DNA of 64,000 bases, taken from Lewinellaceae bacterium. Lineage in GTDB: Bacteria > Bacteroidota > Bacteroidia > Chitinophagales > Saprospiraceae. Location: the NCBI GenBank assembly GCA_020636355.1, contig JACJYB010000010.1, positions 62,001-126,000 of the forward strand, read 5' to 3'. The notes below the pieces were generated by a model. The model was not told where the DNA came from and searched no databases. It saw nothing but the letters and a program-made list of their open reading frames with translations. How positions within the stretch are numbered: position 1 is the stretch's first letter; the number at the start of each line of letters is the position of its first letter. The translations under genes were made by a program, and so were the position numbers. This document shows, one piece after another, positions 27,839-37,600 of this stretch.

Positions 27839-30529
27839 ATGGAAGGAATCTTCAATCCCAAGGCCATTGCGGTCATTGGTGCATCTAATACGCCCGGAAG
27901 TGTAGGTCACGCCCTGATAAAAAATTTAATCGGATCGGGGTATATGGGCACCGTTTACCCCATCAATTTCAAACATAAGTCGATATATGGCGTGCGAAGT
28001 TATGCCAGTATCAAAGAAACACGCGATCAAATTGATTTGGCTGTTATTGCAACCCCGGCGTCCAGTGTGCCCGGGCTAGTAGAAGAATGCGGCCAGGCCG
28101 GGGTGAAAGGAATCGTCATCATATCTGCCGGATTTCTCGAAGTAGGCCAAGCTGGCAAAAAGATGGTTGATGATATCCTGGTCACGGCGCGCAAATACAA
28201 CATGCGCATTATTGGACCGAACTGCCTGGGCTTTATTAAGCCTTCGCTGCACCTGAATGCAAGTTTCGCGAACAAGATGGCTTTGCCGGGGAAGATTGCA
28301 TTCATCAGCCAGAGCGGCGCCCTATGTACCGCCATCCTGGACTGGTCGGTTGAGCAAAATGTGGGATTCAGCCATTTCGTATCGATTGGTTCGATGGTCG
28401 ATGTCGGCTTTCACGATCTCATCGATTATTTTGGGCGTGATCCGCACACCAATAGCATCGTCATCTACATGGAATCCCTGACGCATGCACGGAAATTTAT
28501 GAGTGCTGCCAGAGCCTTTGCCAGGACCAAACCGATTATCGTCCTGAAGGCTGGTAAGAGCTCTGCTGGAGCTAAGGTGGCACTGAGTCATACAGGAACC
28601 CTGGCCGGTAACGACCAATCGTTTGCTGCAGCCTTTAAACGGGCGGGTATTATTTCGGTAAATACCATCCAGGAGCTGTTTAATGCAGCCCAGACCCTTT
28701 CCATGCAGCCGCGCCCCGGGGGTAAAAAACTGGCGATTGTTACCAATGCCGGCGGACCTGGCGTACTTGCGACAGACCATTTGATTCAGCTCGGTGGTCA
28801 GCTTGCAGAACTTTCTGATCAGTCTATCGACCAGTTAAATCAAGTTCTTCCTGCTGCCTGGAGTCATCGCAACCCGGTAGACGTCTTAGGGGATGCCGGA
28901 GCAGAACAATATGGCAGAGCCCTTGAAGTTTGTCTCCAGGATAAGGAGGTGGATGGTGCGCTGGTCATTCTTACCCCTCAGGCTATGACCAAGGCGGATG
29001 AAATTGCAGCCCGCATCGTGGATGTAGCTAAAAAGACGAAAAAAACCGTGCTCGCATCCTGGATGGGTGAAAAAGATGTAGCGGCAGGAAGAGAAATTCT
29101 TGAAGCCGGCCTTATCCCGAACTTCAGAATTCCGGAGGACGCAGTTAATACCTTCATGAATATGTACAGCTATACCCGAAACATCGAGGAGTTGTACGAG
29201 ACACCGAAATCCATTCCCGACCGGTTTACACCGGACACGGCATCTAATAAGAAATTGGTCAAAGAGGTGCTCAAGTCAGGCCGCAATGCATTGACCGAGC
29301 GGGAAGCCAAGACATTTCTGGAGCGTTATCAGATTCCCATCACCAGGTCGCAAGTGGCGAAGAGTGAAGCGGAAGCTATTAAAATTGCCGAGTCCTTAGG
29401 CTTTCCGGTGGTCATGAAGATTATGTCGCCGGATATATTACATAAAACGAACATCGGTGGGGTTCAACTGAACATCAAGAATAAGCAAGATGTTCAGCGC
29501 GCCTATCATGAGATCCTGGAAGGAGCCAACCGGGCATTTCCAACGGCCAATATTGAAGGAGTTTTGGTCGAACAAATGATACACAAGCGTTATGAGTTGA
29601 TCATTGGCTCCAAGAAAGACCCACTTTTCGGGCCGGTCGTGGTCTTTGGGATGGGCGGAGTCGCCGTAGAAGTGTTTAAAGACATCAATGTGGGTTTGCC
29701 TCCACTAAATATGGCCTTGGCGCAACGTTTGATTGAAGACACCAAAATCTACGAGTTGCTTAAAGGGTTCCGTGGTATGCCGGCTGTGGATATCAACGCC
29801 ATAGGGTTTGTATTGTACAAGTTTGCCTACATGCTGATTGACTTCCCGGAAATTAAAGAAGTGGACATAAATCCCTTTGCCGTTGACGAACACGGCGGGG
29901 TGGTTTTGGATGCCAAAATTGTGCTGGATCAGGATTATAAGGTAGATCCGAAAAACCCATACGCACACCTGGTGATATCTCCATATCCCAAAGAACTGGT
30001 TTACGAATACAAAACCCGTGATGGGCAGGTGTTTAACATCCGCCCAATCGTCCCCGAGGATGAACTGATGGAACGAGAACTGTTTAAGAACATGTCCAAA
30101 CAGAGTCAGTACTATCGTTTCTTCGGGTACATCCCGGATGTAAGTCATGACTTGCTGACCCGTTTTACGCAAATCGACTATGACCGGGAAATCGCATTGG
30201 TTGCCGTAATGGGAGAAGATGGCAAAGATCAAAAGATCGGCGGGGTGGTCCGGCTCGTATCCGATGCCAATAACGATCGCGCAGAATTTGCCATTGTGGT
30301 TGGTGACCCCTGGCAAGGTTTAGGTCTCGGTAATGAACTGGCAGACCGAATCATGAACATCGCCAAGCAGCGTGGTATCCGGGAAGTTTATGCCAATGTG
30401 TTGAATGCAAATACCATCATGCTGCATATGTTTCGCCGCCGGGGATTCCGGATTGAGACAGTCGACCAGGAATCTTCATTGGCATCCTACGCATTTCAAA
30501 ACGAAGAAATCGAAGAAACGGTCGCTTAA
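27839..30529 (+). CDS. fused NDP-forming acyl-CoA synthetase with C-terminal GNAT domain
   Basis: 896 residues from ATG 27839; the frame opens ten codons earlier with TTG. Domain order: CoA-binding Rossmann (1-125, AVIGASNTPGSVG), succinyl-CoA-ligase-like (140-290), ATP-grasp (about 485-710, PVVMKIMSPDILHKTNIGGV), and GNAT acetyltransferase (about 730-890, NRAEFAIVVGDPWQGLGLGNEL). This is the architecture of Pat/PatZ protein lysine acetyltransferases. The phosphohistidine of active ADP-forming synthetases appears to be kept (His 251 in VALSHTGTLAG), so both acyl-CoA/ATP interconversion and acetyl transfer are possible. Cytosolic. A strong promoter match lies upstream and a good terminator downstream, so it is probably transcribed alone. 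Confidence 0.88.
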   Translation: MEGIFNPKAIAVIGASNTPGSVGHALIKNLIGSGYMGTVYPINFKHKSIYGVRSYASIKETRDQIDLAVIATPASSVPGLVEECGQAGVKGIVIISAGFLEVGQAGKKMVDDILVTARKYNMRIIGPNCLGFIKPSLHLNASFANKMALPGKIAFISQSGALCTAILDWSVEQNVGFSHFVSIGSMVDVGFHDLIDYFGRDPHTNSIVIYMESLTHARKFMSAARAFARTKPIIVLKAGKSSAGAKVALSHTGTLAGNDQSFAAAFKRAGIISVNTIQELFNAAQTLSMQPRPGGKKLAIVTNAGGPGVLATDHLIQLGGQLAELSDQSIDQLNQVLPAAWSHRNPVDVLGDAGAEQYGRALEVCLQDKEVDGALVILTPQAMTKADEIAARIVDVAKKTKKTVLASWMGEKDVAAGREILEAGLIPNFRIPEDAVNTFMNMYSYTRNIEELYETPKSIPDRFTPDTASNKKLVKEVLKSGRNALTEREAKTFLERYQIPITRSQVAKSEAEAIKIAESLGFPVVMKIMSPDILHKTNIGGVQLNIKNKQDVQRAYHEILEGANRAFPTANIEGVLVEQMIHKRYELIIGSKKDPLFGPVVVFGMGGVAVEVFKDINVGLPPLNMALAQRLIEDTKIYELLKGFRGMPAVDINAIGFVLYKFAYMLIDFPEIKEVDINPFAVDEHGGVVLDAKIVLDQDYKVDPKNPYAHLVISPYPKELVYEYKTRDGQVFNIRPIVPEDELMERELFKNMSKQSQYYRFFGYIPDVSHDLLTRFTQIDYDREIALVAVMGEDGKDQKIGGVVRLVSDANNDRAEFAIVVGDPWQGLGLGNELADRIMNIAKQRGIREVYANVLNANTIMLHMFRRRGFRIETVDQESSLASYAFQNEEIEETVA

Positions 30530-30553
30530 GAAGCGAAATATTTAACTGAAAAC

Positions 30554-30595
30554 AAGCCCACCGGCACCTGTGTAAGGTAGCGGTGGGCTTTTTAT
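30554..30595 (+). terminator. intrinsic terminator
   Basis: AAGCCCACCG and CGGTGGGCTT form a perfect ten-base stem around a 17-base loop, followed by TTTTA. It lies 25 bases after the stop of the synthetase gene. Confidence 0.8.
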
Positions 30596-30643
30596 TCGTC
30601 GCAAAACCTTGACGTAGTCGTCAGGGACATCCGAGAGTTGGGT

Positions 30644-30651
30644 TATATTTG
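30644..30651 (+). promoter_or_regulatory. candidate -7 box for the gene at 30678
   Basis: TATATTTG is a perfect TAnnTTTG, 26 bases before the ATG. No TTTG-like box is found 19-21 bases upstream, so the site is only partly supported. Confidence 0.3.
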
Positions 30652-30677
30652 AATCTAAACCTTTACCAAGACCAGCC

Positions 30678-31262
30678 ATGAAAGTTTCGCGAAGGGCCGA
30701 ATTATCCGGAATGGCGTATGAACTGGGTATGGATTTCGATCCCAAGCCATCTTTTCCGGACATCAAATTACTCAGTGCGTTCAAGCTCTTTAAGCATGGG
30801 CACTCGAAAAAGATAACCAATCAATTTCAACGTTCCGATGAACAACTGGAGAGCAAGGCGCAAATCTTTGATTATCAGTATACCATACAGGCTGGTAACA
30901 CACCGGTTACCAAACGGCAAACCGTTTGCTTTATACAATCCAAACAGCTTGAATTACCTATATTTTATTTAAGGCCGGAAACCTGGATTGATCGATTTAA
31001 ACAATACCTGGGTTGGGAAGACATTGATTTTGTTCATTATCCCGATTTTTCAAAGAAATATTATTTATCGGGGGAGATGGAAGAGCTTGTCCGGGAGCTT
31101 TTTAAGGATGACGTGCTTCATTATTTTACCTTAAAAGACGGTTGGCATGTGGAAGGTATCGGTTTCTTTTTAATCATATATCGTGATGGAAAACTATTAA
31201 ACGCAGATTCTATTCGCGTCATCAATAAAATTGGAATCGACATATTTCAACTTTTTAAATAG
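30678..31262 (+). CDS. conserved hypothetical protein
   Basis: 194 residues, no signal peptide or transmembrane helix, so cytosolic. I do not recognise the family. The protein is rich in aromatic residues (FIQSKQLELPIFYLRPETWIDRF, YYLSGEMEELVRELF). It looks like an alpha/beta fold with a final strand-helix pair, GIGFFLIIYRDGKLL then VINKIGIDIFQLF. No catalytic motif is obvious. It follows the terminator at 30554 and is 64 bases before a DUF502 gene. Confidence 0.6.
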   Translation: MKVSRRAELSGMAYELGMDFDPKPSFPDIKLLSAFKLFKHGHSKKITNQFQRSDEQLESKAQIFDYQYTIQAGNTPVTKRQTVCFIQSKQLELPIFYLRPETWIDRFKQYLGWEDIDFVHYPDFSKKYYLSGEMEELVRELFKDDVLHYFTLKDGWHVEGIGFFLIIYRDGKLLNADSIRVINKIGIDIFQLFK

Positions 31263-31326
31263 AATAAAGATTGAGAGCAGCAGGGTTTGTTCGTATTTTA
31301 TTACGCCTTGCTGGGTCGGATCATAA

Positions 31327-31917
31327 ATGCTGTCAGAAATGAAAAAACTGGTTAATTATTTTTTGCAAGGCCTGGTCTTTATTGCCCCACTGGCCATAAC
31401 AGGATATATTATTTACCTGGTATTTGATGTTACGGATCAATTTTCCCGCGATTTAATCAGCCGGTTTTTTGACGTGCACATTCCCGGGGCAGGTGTCCTG
31501 ACCATGATTTTATTTTTGGTCCTGATTGGCTTTTTAGGGCAGACCATTGTAGCCCGGCCTTTGATCAATCTTGTGCAGAATTTCATAGCCAGAACGCCGG
31601 TGTTACGGGATATCTATTCTGCATTGAAAGATTTCATCATGGCATTTGTGGGCAAGGACAGAAAATTTAACATTCCGGTGTTGGTCCTGGTAAACCCGGT
31701 CACGCAATTGGAAAAATTAGGATTCCTGACCGAGCAGGACCTGGGCATGCTGGAGCTTAAGGATAAGGTTGCCGTGTATTTTCCGCACTCTTACAATTTT
31801 TCGGGAGAACTCTTTATTGTTCCGCGTACCCAGATTAAGGTTCTCGACTTGCCAGCCAGTGAGGTAATGAAATTTGTGGTTTCCGGAGGAGTGTCCGGTT
31901 TGAACAAGCATGAGTAG
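31327..31917 (+). CDS. DUF502-family membrane protein
   Basis: 196 residues with two transmembrane helices (about 13-35 and 56-77) separated by a short periplasmic loop. The features of DUF502 follow: LVQNFIARTPVLRDIYSALKDFI after helix 2, then a cytoplasmic beta-rich domain with LGFLTE and VAVYFPHSYNFSGELFIVPR. The function of this family is not established. ATG 31327 and ATG 31339 are both possible starts; either keeps helix 1. Confidence 0.82.
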   Translation: MLSEMKKLVNYFLQGLVFIAPLAITGYIIYLVFDVTDQFSRDLISRFFDVHIPGAGVLTMILFLVLIGFLGQTIVARPLINLVQNFIARTPVLRDIYSALKDFIMAFVGKDRKFNIPVLVLVNPVTQLEKLGFLTEQDLGMLELKDKVAVYFPHSYNFSGELFIVPRTQIKVLDLPASEVMKFVVSGGVSGLNKHE

Positions 31918-31982
31918 TCGCAGAACCGTCGCGTAGAGGATTGATGAAACGGCCCGGGTAAAATAATTCATTACATTGCAAG

Positions 31983-32336
31983 ATGAAATCACGCAAAGAG
32001 CTCAAACAGGCCTATGCCCAGATGAAACATCCGATCGGGGTCTATCAGGTTAAGAATTTGACCAATGGCATGCTGTTTATTGGCAGTTCCCTTAACTTAC
32101 CTGCCATGTGGAATCGCCTTCGCATGCAATTGAAATCCGGAACCCACACCAATAAGTCCCTGCAGGAGGATTGGGATCAATTTGGTGAAGATCATTTCCT
32201 GTTTGAAGTATTGGAAGAGGTGCAACAAGACGAAGACCGGGATTACAGCCGGGACCTGACTGCGCTCGAGAACCTTTATCTAGAATCCTTGCAGCCATTC
32301 GCACCCCGTGGTTACAATCGGCCACCCCGCCGCTAG
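31983..32336 (+). CDS. GIY-YIG nuclease-family small protein
   Basis: 117 residues of the GIY-YIG fold: GVYQVKN replaces GIY, LFIGSS replaces YIG, NRLRMQL carries the Arg-containing helix, and LENLYLESLQP provides the usual metal-binding Glu region. Small stand-alone members of this type are common in Bacteroidota and have no proven substrate. Departures from the canonical Tyr residues (V for I, F for Y) make nuclease activity uncertain. Cytosolic; monocistronic by spacing. Confidence 0.7.
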   Translation: MKSRKELKQAYAQMKHPIGVYQVKNLTNGMLFIGSSLNLPAMWNRLRMQLKSGTHTNKSLQEDWDQFGEDHFLFEVLEEVQQDEDRDYSRDLTALENLYLESLQPFAPRGYNRPPRR

Positions 32337-32386
32337 CCGCAACAATAAAATCATTATTGTCTGTATATTCGGGAAAATCCTGGAAG

Positions 32387-32899
32387 ATGAAGCGACGTAA
32401 GGTTTTACAGTATATGGTGGTAGGGGCAGCAGGTGTGACGTTATGGCCGGCCTGTAAAGTAGCAGAAACTAAAAGCTTTGACGGACTGGATCTAAGTACG
32501 GATCAAATTGATTTATTGGATCAGTTTGTCACCGCCATCTTACCGGCAGATGGACTTCCGATTGAGACGCCGGAATCCCGGTTGGACTTTGTCGTAACGA
32601 TGTTGCGTGATTGTACCAGTCCAGATGAGCGCCGTCAATTTGAAAATGGGGTGAAAGAATTTCAGGAATACATCCGGAATAATTTTCAAAAACCCTTTGG
32701 AAATTTAAGTCAAACGGATCAGGAAACAGCATTTATTCATTTGCATGAAGAGGAAGGAATTTCAGAAAATCTGAAGACCTTCTATTCCAGATCCAGAGCC
32801 TGGAGTATCCAGCATTTTACGACATCATCCTATTTCTTAAATACCTATACGGATTTTCAATTTGTTCCCGGGCATTTTTATGGATGTGTGGCGATTTAA
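32387..32899 (+). CDS. gluconate 2-dehydrogenase subunit 3-family protein
   Basis: 170 residues from ATG 32387; the frame opens with TTG ten codons earlier. The Tat-like start MKRRKVLQYMVVGAAGVTLWPAC may also be a lipoprotein signal (Cys near 22). The mature part has LDQFVTAILPADGLP, DFVVTMLRDC and the C-terminal TDFQFVPGHFYGCVAI, as in the small subunit of membrane-bound gluconate-type dehydrogenases. That subunit pairs with a GMC flavoprotein, which here is the next gene, 35 bases downstream. The pair would oxidise a sugar or polyol in the periplasm; no cytochrome subunit gene is adjacent. Confidence 0.75.
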   Translation: MKRRKVLQYMVVGAAGVTLWPACKVAETKSFDGLDLSTDQIDLLDQFVTAILPADGLPIETPESRLDFVVTMLRDCTSPDERRQFENGVKEFQEYIRNNFQKPFGNLSQTDQETAFIHLHEEEGISENLKTFYSRSRAWSIQHFTTSSYFLNTYTDFQFVPGHFYGCVAI

Positions 32900-32934
32900 A
32901 GGTAATTGTTTGGCAAAAATTATATTGATCTAAC

Positions 32935-34635
32935 ATGGCGGATAATACGGATCATCATTTTGATGCAATTGTCATCGGTGCAGGGATGACGGGAGGTTGG
33001 GCAGCCAAAGAGTTTTGTGATCAGGGAATAAAAACCTTGTTACTGGAAAGAGGTCGTCAGGTCGAGCATATTAAAGATTACCCTACGACGAATATGCAGC
33101 CTTGGGAATTTCCTCACCGGGGAGCTATTTCCTATGAAGTCAAAAAGGAAAACCCGGTTGTCAGCAGGTGCTATGCATTCCGTGAAGATGCCGCCCATTT
33201 TTTTGTTAAAGACACCGAACATCCTTATGTCCAGGACAAACCGTTTGACTGGATCCGTGGTTATCAGGTGGGAGGCAAATCCATCATGTGGGCGAGGCAG
33301 GTTCAGCGATGGAGTAATTTTGATTTTGAAGGTCCAGCCCGTGATGGCTTTGCTGTCGATTGGCCCATCCGCTACCAGGATGTTGAACCCTGGTACACGC
33401 ATGTAGAGCGGTTTATTGGTGTCTCCGGGAATAAGGATGGTCTGGATGTTTTGCCGGACGGTGATTTTTTACCACCTTTTGAGATGTCCTGTGTGGAAAC
33501 CCATTTTCAGGATGTGATTGCAAACCATTACAGTGACAGGCATCTTATTTACGCCCGTTGTGCGCACATCACCGAGATGCGGGACGTATTTCGGGAGCAG
33601 GGAAGAACCCTGTGCCAGGGCCGCAATCTTTGTCAGCGTGGATGCCCCTACGGAGGATATTTTAATGCTAATTCTACCTTAATACCCTGGGCACAGCGTA
33701 CCGGGAATTTGACGTTGCGGCCGCATTCCGTGGTTCATTCTATCATGTATGATGACGCGTCAGGTAAAGCAGTCGGCGTCCGGGTAGTGGACAGTGAGAC
33801 CAAGGAAACGACGGAATATTTTGCACGAGTCATCTTTGTCACAGCCGCCACATTAAACACAAATTTGATATTGCTGAATTCACGTTCTGACCGCTTTCCG
33901 AATGGCCTTGGTAATGATAGTGGGGTATTAGGCAAATACGTAGCCTTCCACAACTACCGGGCTAGTATACGGGGTATTTATGAGGGGCATCAGGAATTTC
34001 GTACGGATGGAGGAAGGCCAACATCCGGATATATTCCCCGGTTCCGTAATGTGTACCGCCAGGAAACGGATTTTTTGCGTGGTTATGCAACGTCTTTTTA
34101 TTCGGGTAGAAGCCGGGATATTGAATACGATGGATTCGGTCAGCAATTGCGGGATAATCTGACACGTCCTTCAGGCTATGGCCCCTGGTATGTCTCCGCC
34201 GGTATGATGGGGGAGACCATTCCAAAAGAAACCAATAAAGTAACCCTGGATAAGGACCTGACAGACTCATGGGGTATTCCACAACTTAGAATTGACATCA
34301 CGCATGATGACAATGACGAAAAAATGATTGCCGACTTCTTTGAGCAATTCACGGAAATGTTTGATAAAGCGGGATTTAACTCCATGGTAACCAGGGACAC
34401 TCAGCAGGCGCCCGGTCTGGATATCCATGAGATGGGAGGCGCGCGTATGGGTCATGACCCGGAAACATCCATATTAAACGAATGGAACCAAATACATAAA
34501 TGTCCCAATGTGTTTGTCACGGATGGTGCATGCATGACCTCCGTATCCACTCAAAACCCATCCCTCACCTTTATGGCATTAACCGCCCGGGCAGCCAATC
34601 ACGCTATCCGGTTGCTAAAGGATGATGCATTCTAA
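32935..34635 (+). CDS. GMC-family oxidoreductase (large subunit)
   Basis: 566 residues. FAD-binding Rossmann motif VIGAGMTGG (about 13-21) with LLLERG after it; GYQVGGKSIMW matches the second FAD motif; CQGRNLCQRGCPYGG is a Cys-rich loop seen in gluconate-type dehydrogenases. The C-terminal region has DIHEMGGARMGHDP and NPSLTFMALTARAANH, where the family's active-site His/Asn lie. It has no signal of its own and is probably carried to the periplasm by the Tat-exported small subunit encoded just upstream. Substrate unknown; likely a sugar, sugar acid or polyol. Confidence 0.85.
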   Translation: MADNTDHHFDAIVIGAGMTGGWAAKEFCDQGIKTLLLERGRQVEHIKDYPTTNMQPWEFPHRGAISYEVKKENPVVSRCYAFREDAAHFFVKDTEHPYVQDKPFDWIRGYQVGGKSIMWARQVQRWSNFDFEGPARDGFAVDWPIRYQDVEPWYTHVERFIGVSGNKDGLDVLPDGDFLPPFEMSCVETHFQDVIANHYSDRHLIYARCAHITEMRDVFREQGRTLCQGRNLCQRGCPYGGYFNANSTLIPWAQRTGNLTLRPHSVVHSIMYDDASGKAVGVRVVDSETKETTEYFARVIFVTAATLNTNLILLNSRSDRFPNGLGNDSGVLGKYVAFHNYRASIRGIYEGHQEFRTDGGRPTSGYIPRFRNVYRQETDFLRGYATSFYSGRSRDIEYDGFGQQLRDNLTRPSGYGPWYVSAGMMGETIPKETNKVTLDKDLTDSWGIPQLRIDITHDDNDEKMIADFFEQFTEMFDKAGFNSMVTRDTQQAPGLDIHEMGGARMGHDPETSILNEWNQIHKCPNVFVTDGACMTSVSTQNPSLTFMALTARAANHAIRLLKDDAF

Positions 34636-34657
34636 TTGGCATCCCTGAATAAGTGTT

Positions 34658-34674
34658 CACCTCTCACAGAGGTG
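34658..34674 (+). terminator. possible terminator between convergent genes
   Basis: CACCTCT-CAC-AGAGGTG is a perfect seven-base stem in the 45-base gap between the stops of two convergent genes. The T-run after it is weak. Confidence 0.4.
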
Positions 34675-34680
34675 TCCTTC

Positions 34681-37600
34681 TCAACCTTTTATTTGGCTGA
34701 GGCGTGATTTCAGTACCTCCAGAGTTTGCTGAAGCTGATCTACACCCATTAACACCGACTGACTTGGGCGGGCATCGATGGATTGCATCACAGCCAGGAG
34801 ATACATGCATTTATTTTGGAAACCTACCAGGTTCTCCTGGTTTGGATCTCCTGCAAATGCGCCCCCGTAAACAAAATCCTGATCATCCGGCTCTCCTCTG
34901 CCGCGTAATTGCTTTGCCGCATCCAGCTGCCCGGAGGAAGGATTTTTAGTCAGCCAGTCATCGAGCTCTTGTGCCATGGCATGAGCTTCTTTCTGATAGT
35001 GATAACATCGCAAGGAATAATCAGTCTGATACCTGATGTCTGCCTCGGGAACCTCAACCCTTGGGTCTAGCAGCACGGAGATCATTTGCTCCATTTCTTT
35101 GCCATCTACTGTAAGCCGAATCGTGTAGGATCCCGGAGCTGCCCAAGGTCCCGGCGGGCTACTTGGCGTATTGCGGTAAACAGCGGATATGGTATATCCC
35201 CTTTCTACGCCGGGCGGTGGGGTATGGTGGATATCCCAAACAAAGCGGTGCTCTCCCGCCGTGGTCCCCAGCGATTGAGATGGCCGGATCCAGTAGGTCG
35301 GAAATGGCAGCCTGGTTGAATCCAATAGTTCTGGTACATCCCGACTTGAATAGGACCTTACAATATTTCCATGCTGATCCAGGACATCCAGTGTTACCAA
35401 ATTTGCGTCACTGCTCAAATAGTAGTCAATGATAGCTCCATCGGGAGGATTTTGGCCTGCCGGTTCTTCAGGGGGTAATGGCGTATCCGAAAAAACATTA
35501 TTTCTGACGCGCAATGCAGGTGCTGGCTTGTACAAATAGGTTGTACTGCTCGTATGTTTGGTCAACTGACGCAGCGGGCTGACATCATCCAGAATCCAAA
35601 TGGAACGCCCGTGTGTACCGATAACCAGGTCATGATCCTGTACGACCAGGTCCCGGATAGAACTTGAGGGCATATTTTGCTGCAAGGATTGCCAGTTATC
35701 CCCATCATCGATGGAGAAATAAACGGTGCGTTCGCTTCCGGCATAAAGCAAACCAGGCTGAACAGGATCTTCCCGGACAACATTTACCGGTCCTATGACT
35801 GGCATACCAGTGGTGATTTCCTTCCAGGTCTTTCCACCATCGTGCGTCCGGTAAATATGGGGTTTCATATCATCTTTCCGGATGGCATTCACTGCTATAT
35901 AGGCTGTATTTGCATCAAAATGGCTGGCATCAATTTGAGCGATCTTATCCCATGAAGATAACGCCGGTGGGGTTACATCCTGCCAGTGTGCGCCTCCGTC
36001 ACGCGTGACATGTACCAGGCCATCGTCCGTTCCGGCCCAGATGGTCGCTACTTCGACCGGAGAAGGTCCAACCGCATAAATTACACCACGGCGGCGCATA
36101 TCCTGTAGTTCCGGCGTCCTGAAATCACCTATGCTTTCCGGGACCTCCGGCTTCTCCCGGGTCAGGTCCGGGCTGATGATTTCCCAGTTATCCCCTCCCG
36201 TCGTAGTTTTCCACAGGACGTTGGTTGCAAACAGCAGCATCCGGGGATCTGCCGGATGAAATAACAGGGGCATGGTTCTTAAAGTACGGTATTTCCCGGA
36301 CCGCAACGCTTCTGGTCCAACCCACTGCGATTGACCGGTCTGTCTATTGAACTTAATGACCCGGCCTCCATAGATGAGTTCCGGGTGGAGCGGATCCGGG
36401 GCCACATAAGCATACTCGTCTGATCCAACGCCCATAAAATCGCGGAAGGATATTTGCCCGCCATTACCTCTGCTGGCTATCCCGATTGCGCCACTTTCCT
36501 GTTGTCCGCCATAGACCCAGTAAGGAAACTGGTTGTCGGTCGCAACGTGATACAATTGTGAAGTCGGTTGATTGTACCAGGAACTCCATGTTCGACCACC
36601 ATTTACGGTAATGGTGGCACCCTGATCAGCGGCAAAAAGCATGATTTCCGGATTAAGCGGGTTGATCCAGATCCGATGATAATCGTCCCCTCCCGGGGCA
36701 CCTTTAAAAGAAGACCAGGTTTTACCACCGTCGGTGGACCGGTAGGAAGCCACATTGGCTATGTAGAGGGTATTCGGTTGCTGCGGATGAATCTTAATTT
36801 CAGCAAAGTCACTTCCCCTGCCCCATAAGCGACGATCATTGGTTACAAATTCCCAGTTGTCGCCTCCATCCATACTTTTGTAAACACCTCCTTTTTCACG
36901 GGAGTCCACGGTTGCATACATGATTTTAGGATTGCTATGACTGATGGCAACTCCGATGCGCCCCAATCCTTCGGCGGCACCGGGTAATCCTATACCTATG
37001 GGCTTCCAGGTACTTCCACCATCCGTAGAGCGATACAGGCCGCTTGCAGTTCCGGAAAAGCCGGCATTTTCCCAGGGACCTTCGCGATGCTCCCACATGG
37101 ATGCATAAAGGCGCTTCGGGTTTTTCGGATCAAATTCAACCTGGATAGCTCCGGTGTTTGGGTTGATGTACAAAACTTTTTCCCAGGTCTTGCCTCCATC
37201 TCGGGTCCGGAAGATCCCTCGTTCCTCATTAGGGCCGTAAGGATGACCCAACCCCGCCACAAAAACCATATCGGGATTGGTAGGGTTAACAATGATCCGG
37301 CCTACCTGCTGGATGTCACCAAGGCCGATGTGCTGCCAGGATTTTCCTCCGTTGGTCGTTTTAAAAATGCCATCTCCGACACTCAGGTCCGGACGGTGTA
37401 ATCCTTCGCCTGTGCCCACATATATTACATCTGGATTTTTAGAATAAACCGCAAGGTCGCCTACGGAACCGGTTGCTGCCTGGTCAAAAATCGGCTGCCA
37501 GGTGCGGCCATAATCGTCCGTTTTCCATACGCCTCCGTTATTGACACCGATAAAAAATACGTTGGGTTGTGTCTCTACGCCTACCGCACCCACCGTTCTT

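Noticed and set aside
29705..30316. Minus-strand open frame of 203 codons
   Set aside because: Antisense to the ATP-grasp/GNAT part of the acyl-CoA synthetase gene.
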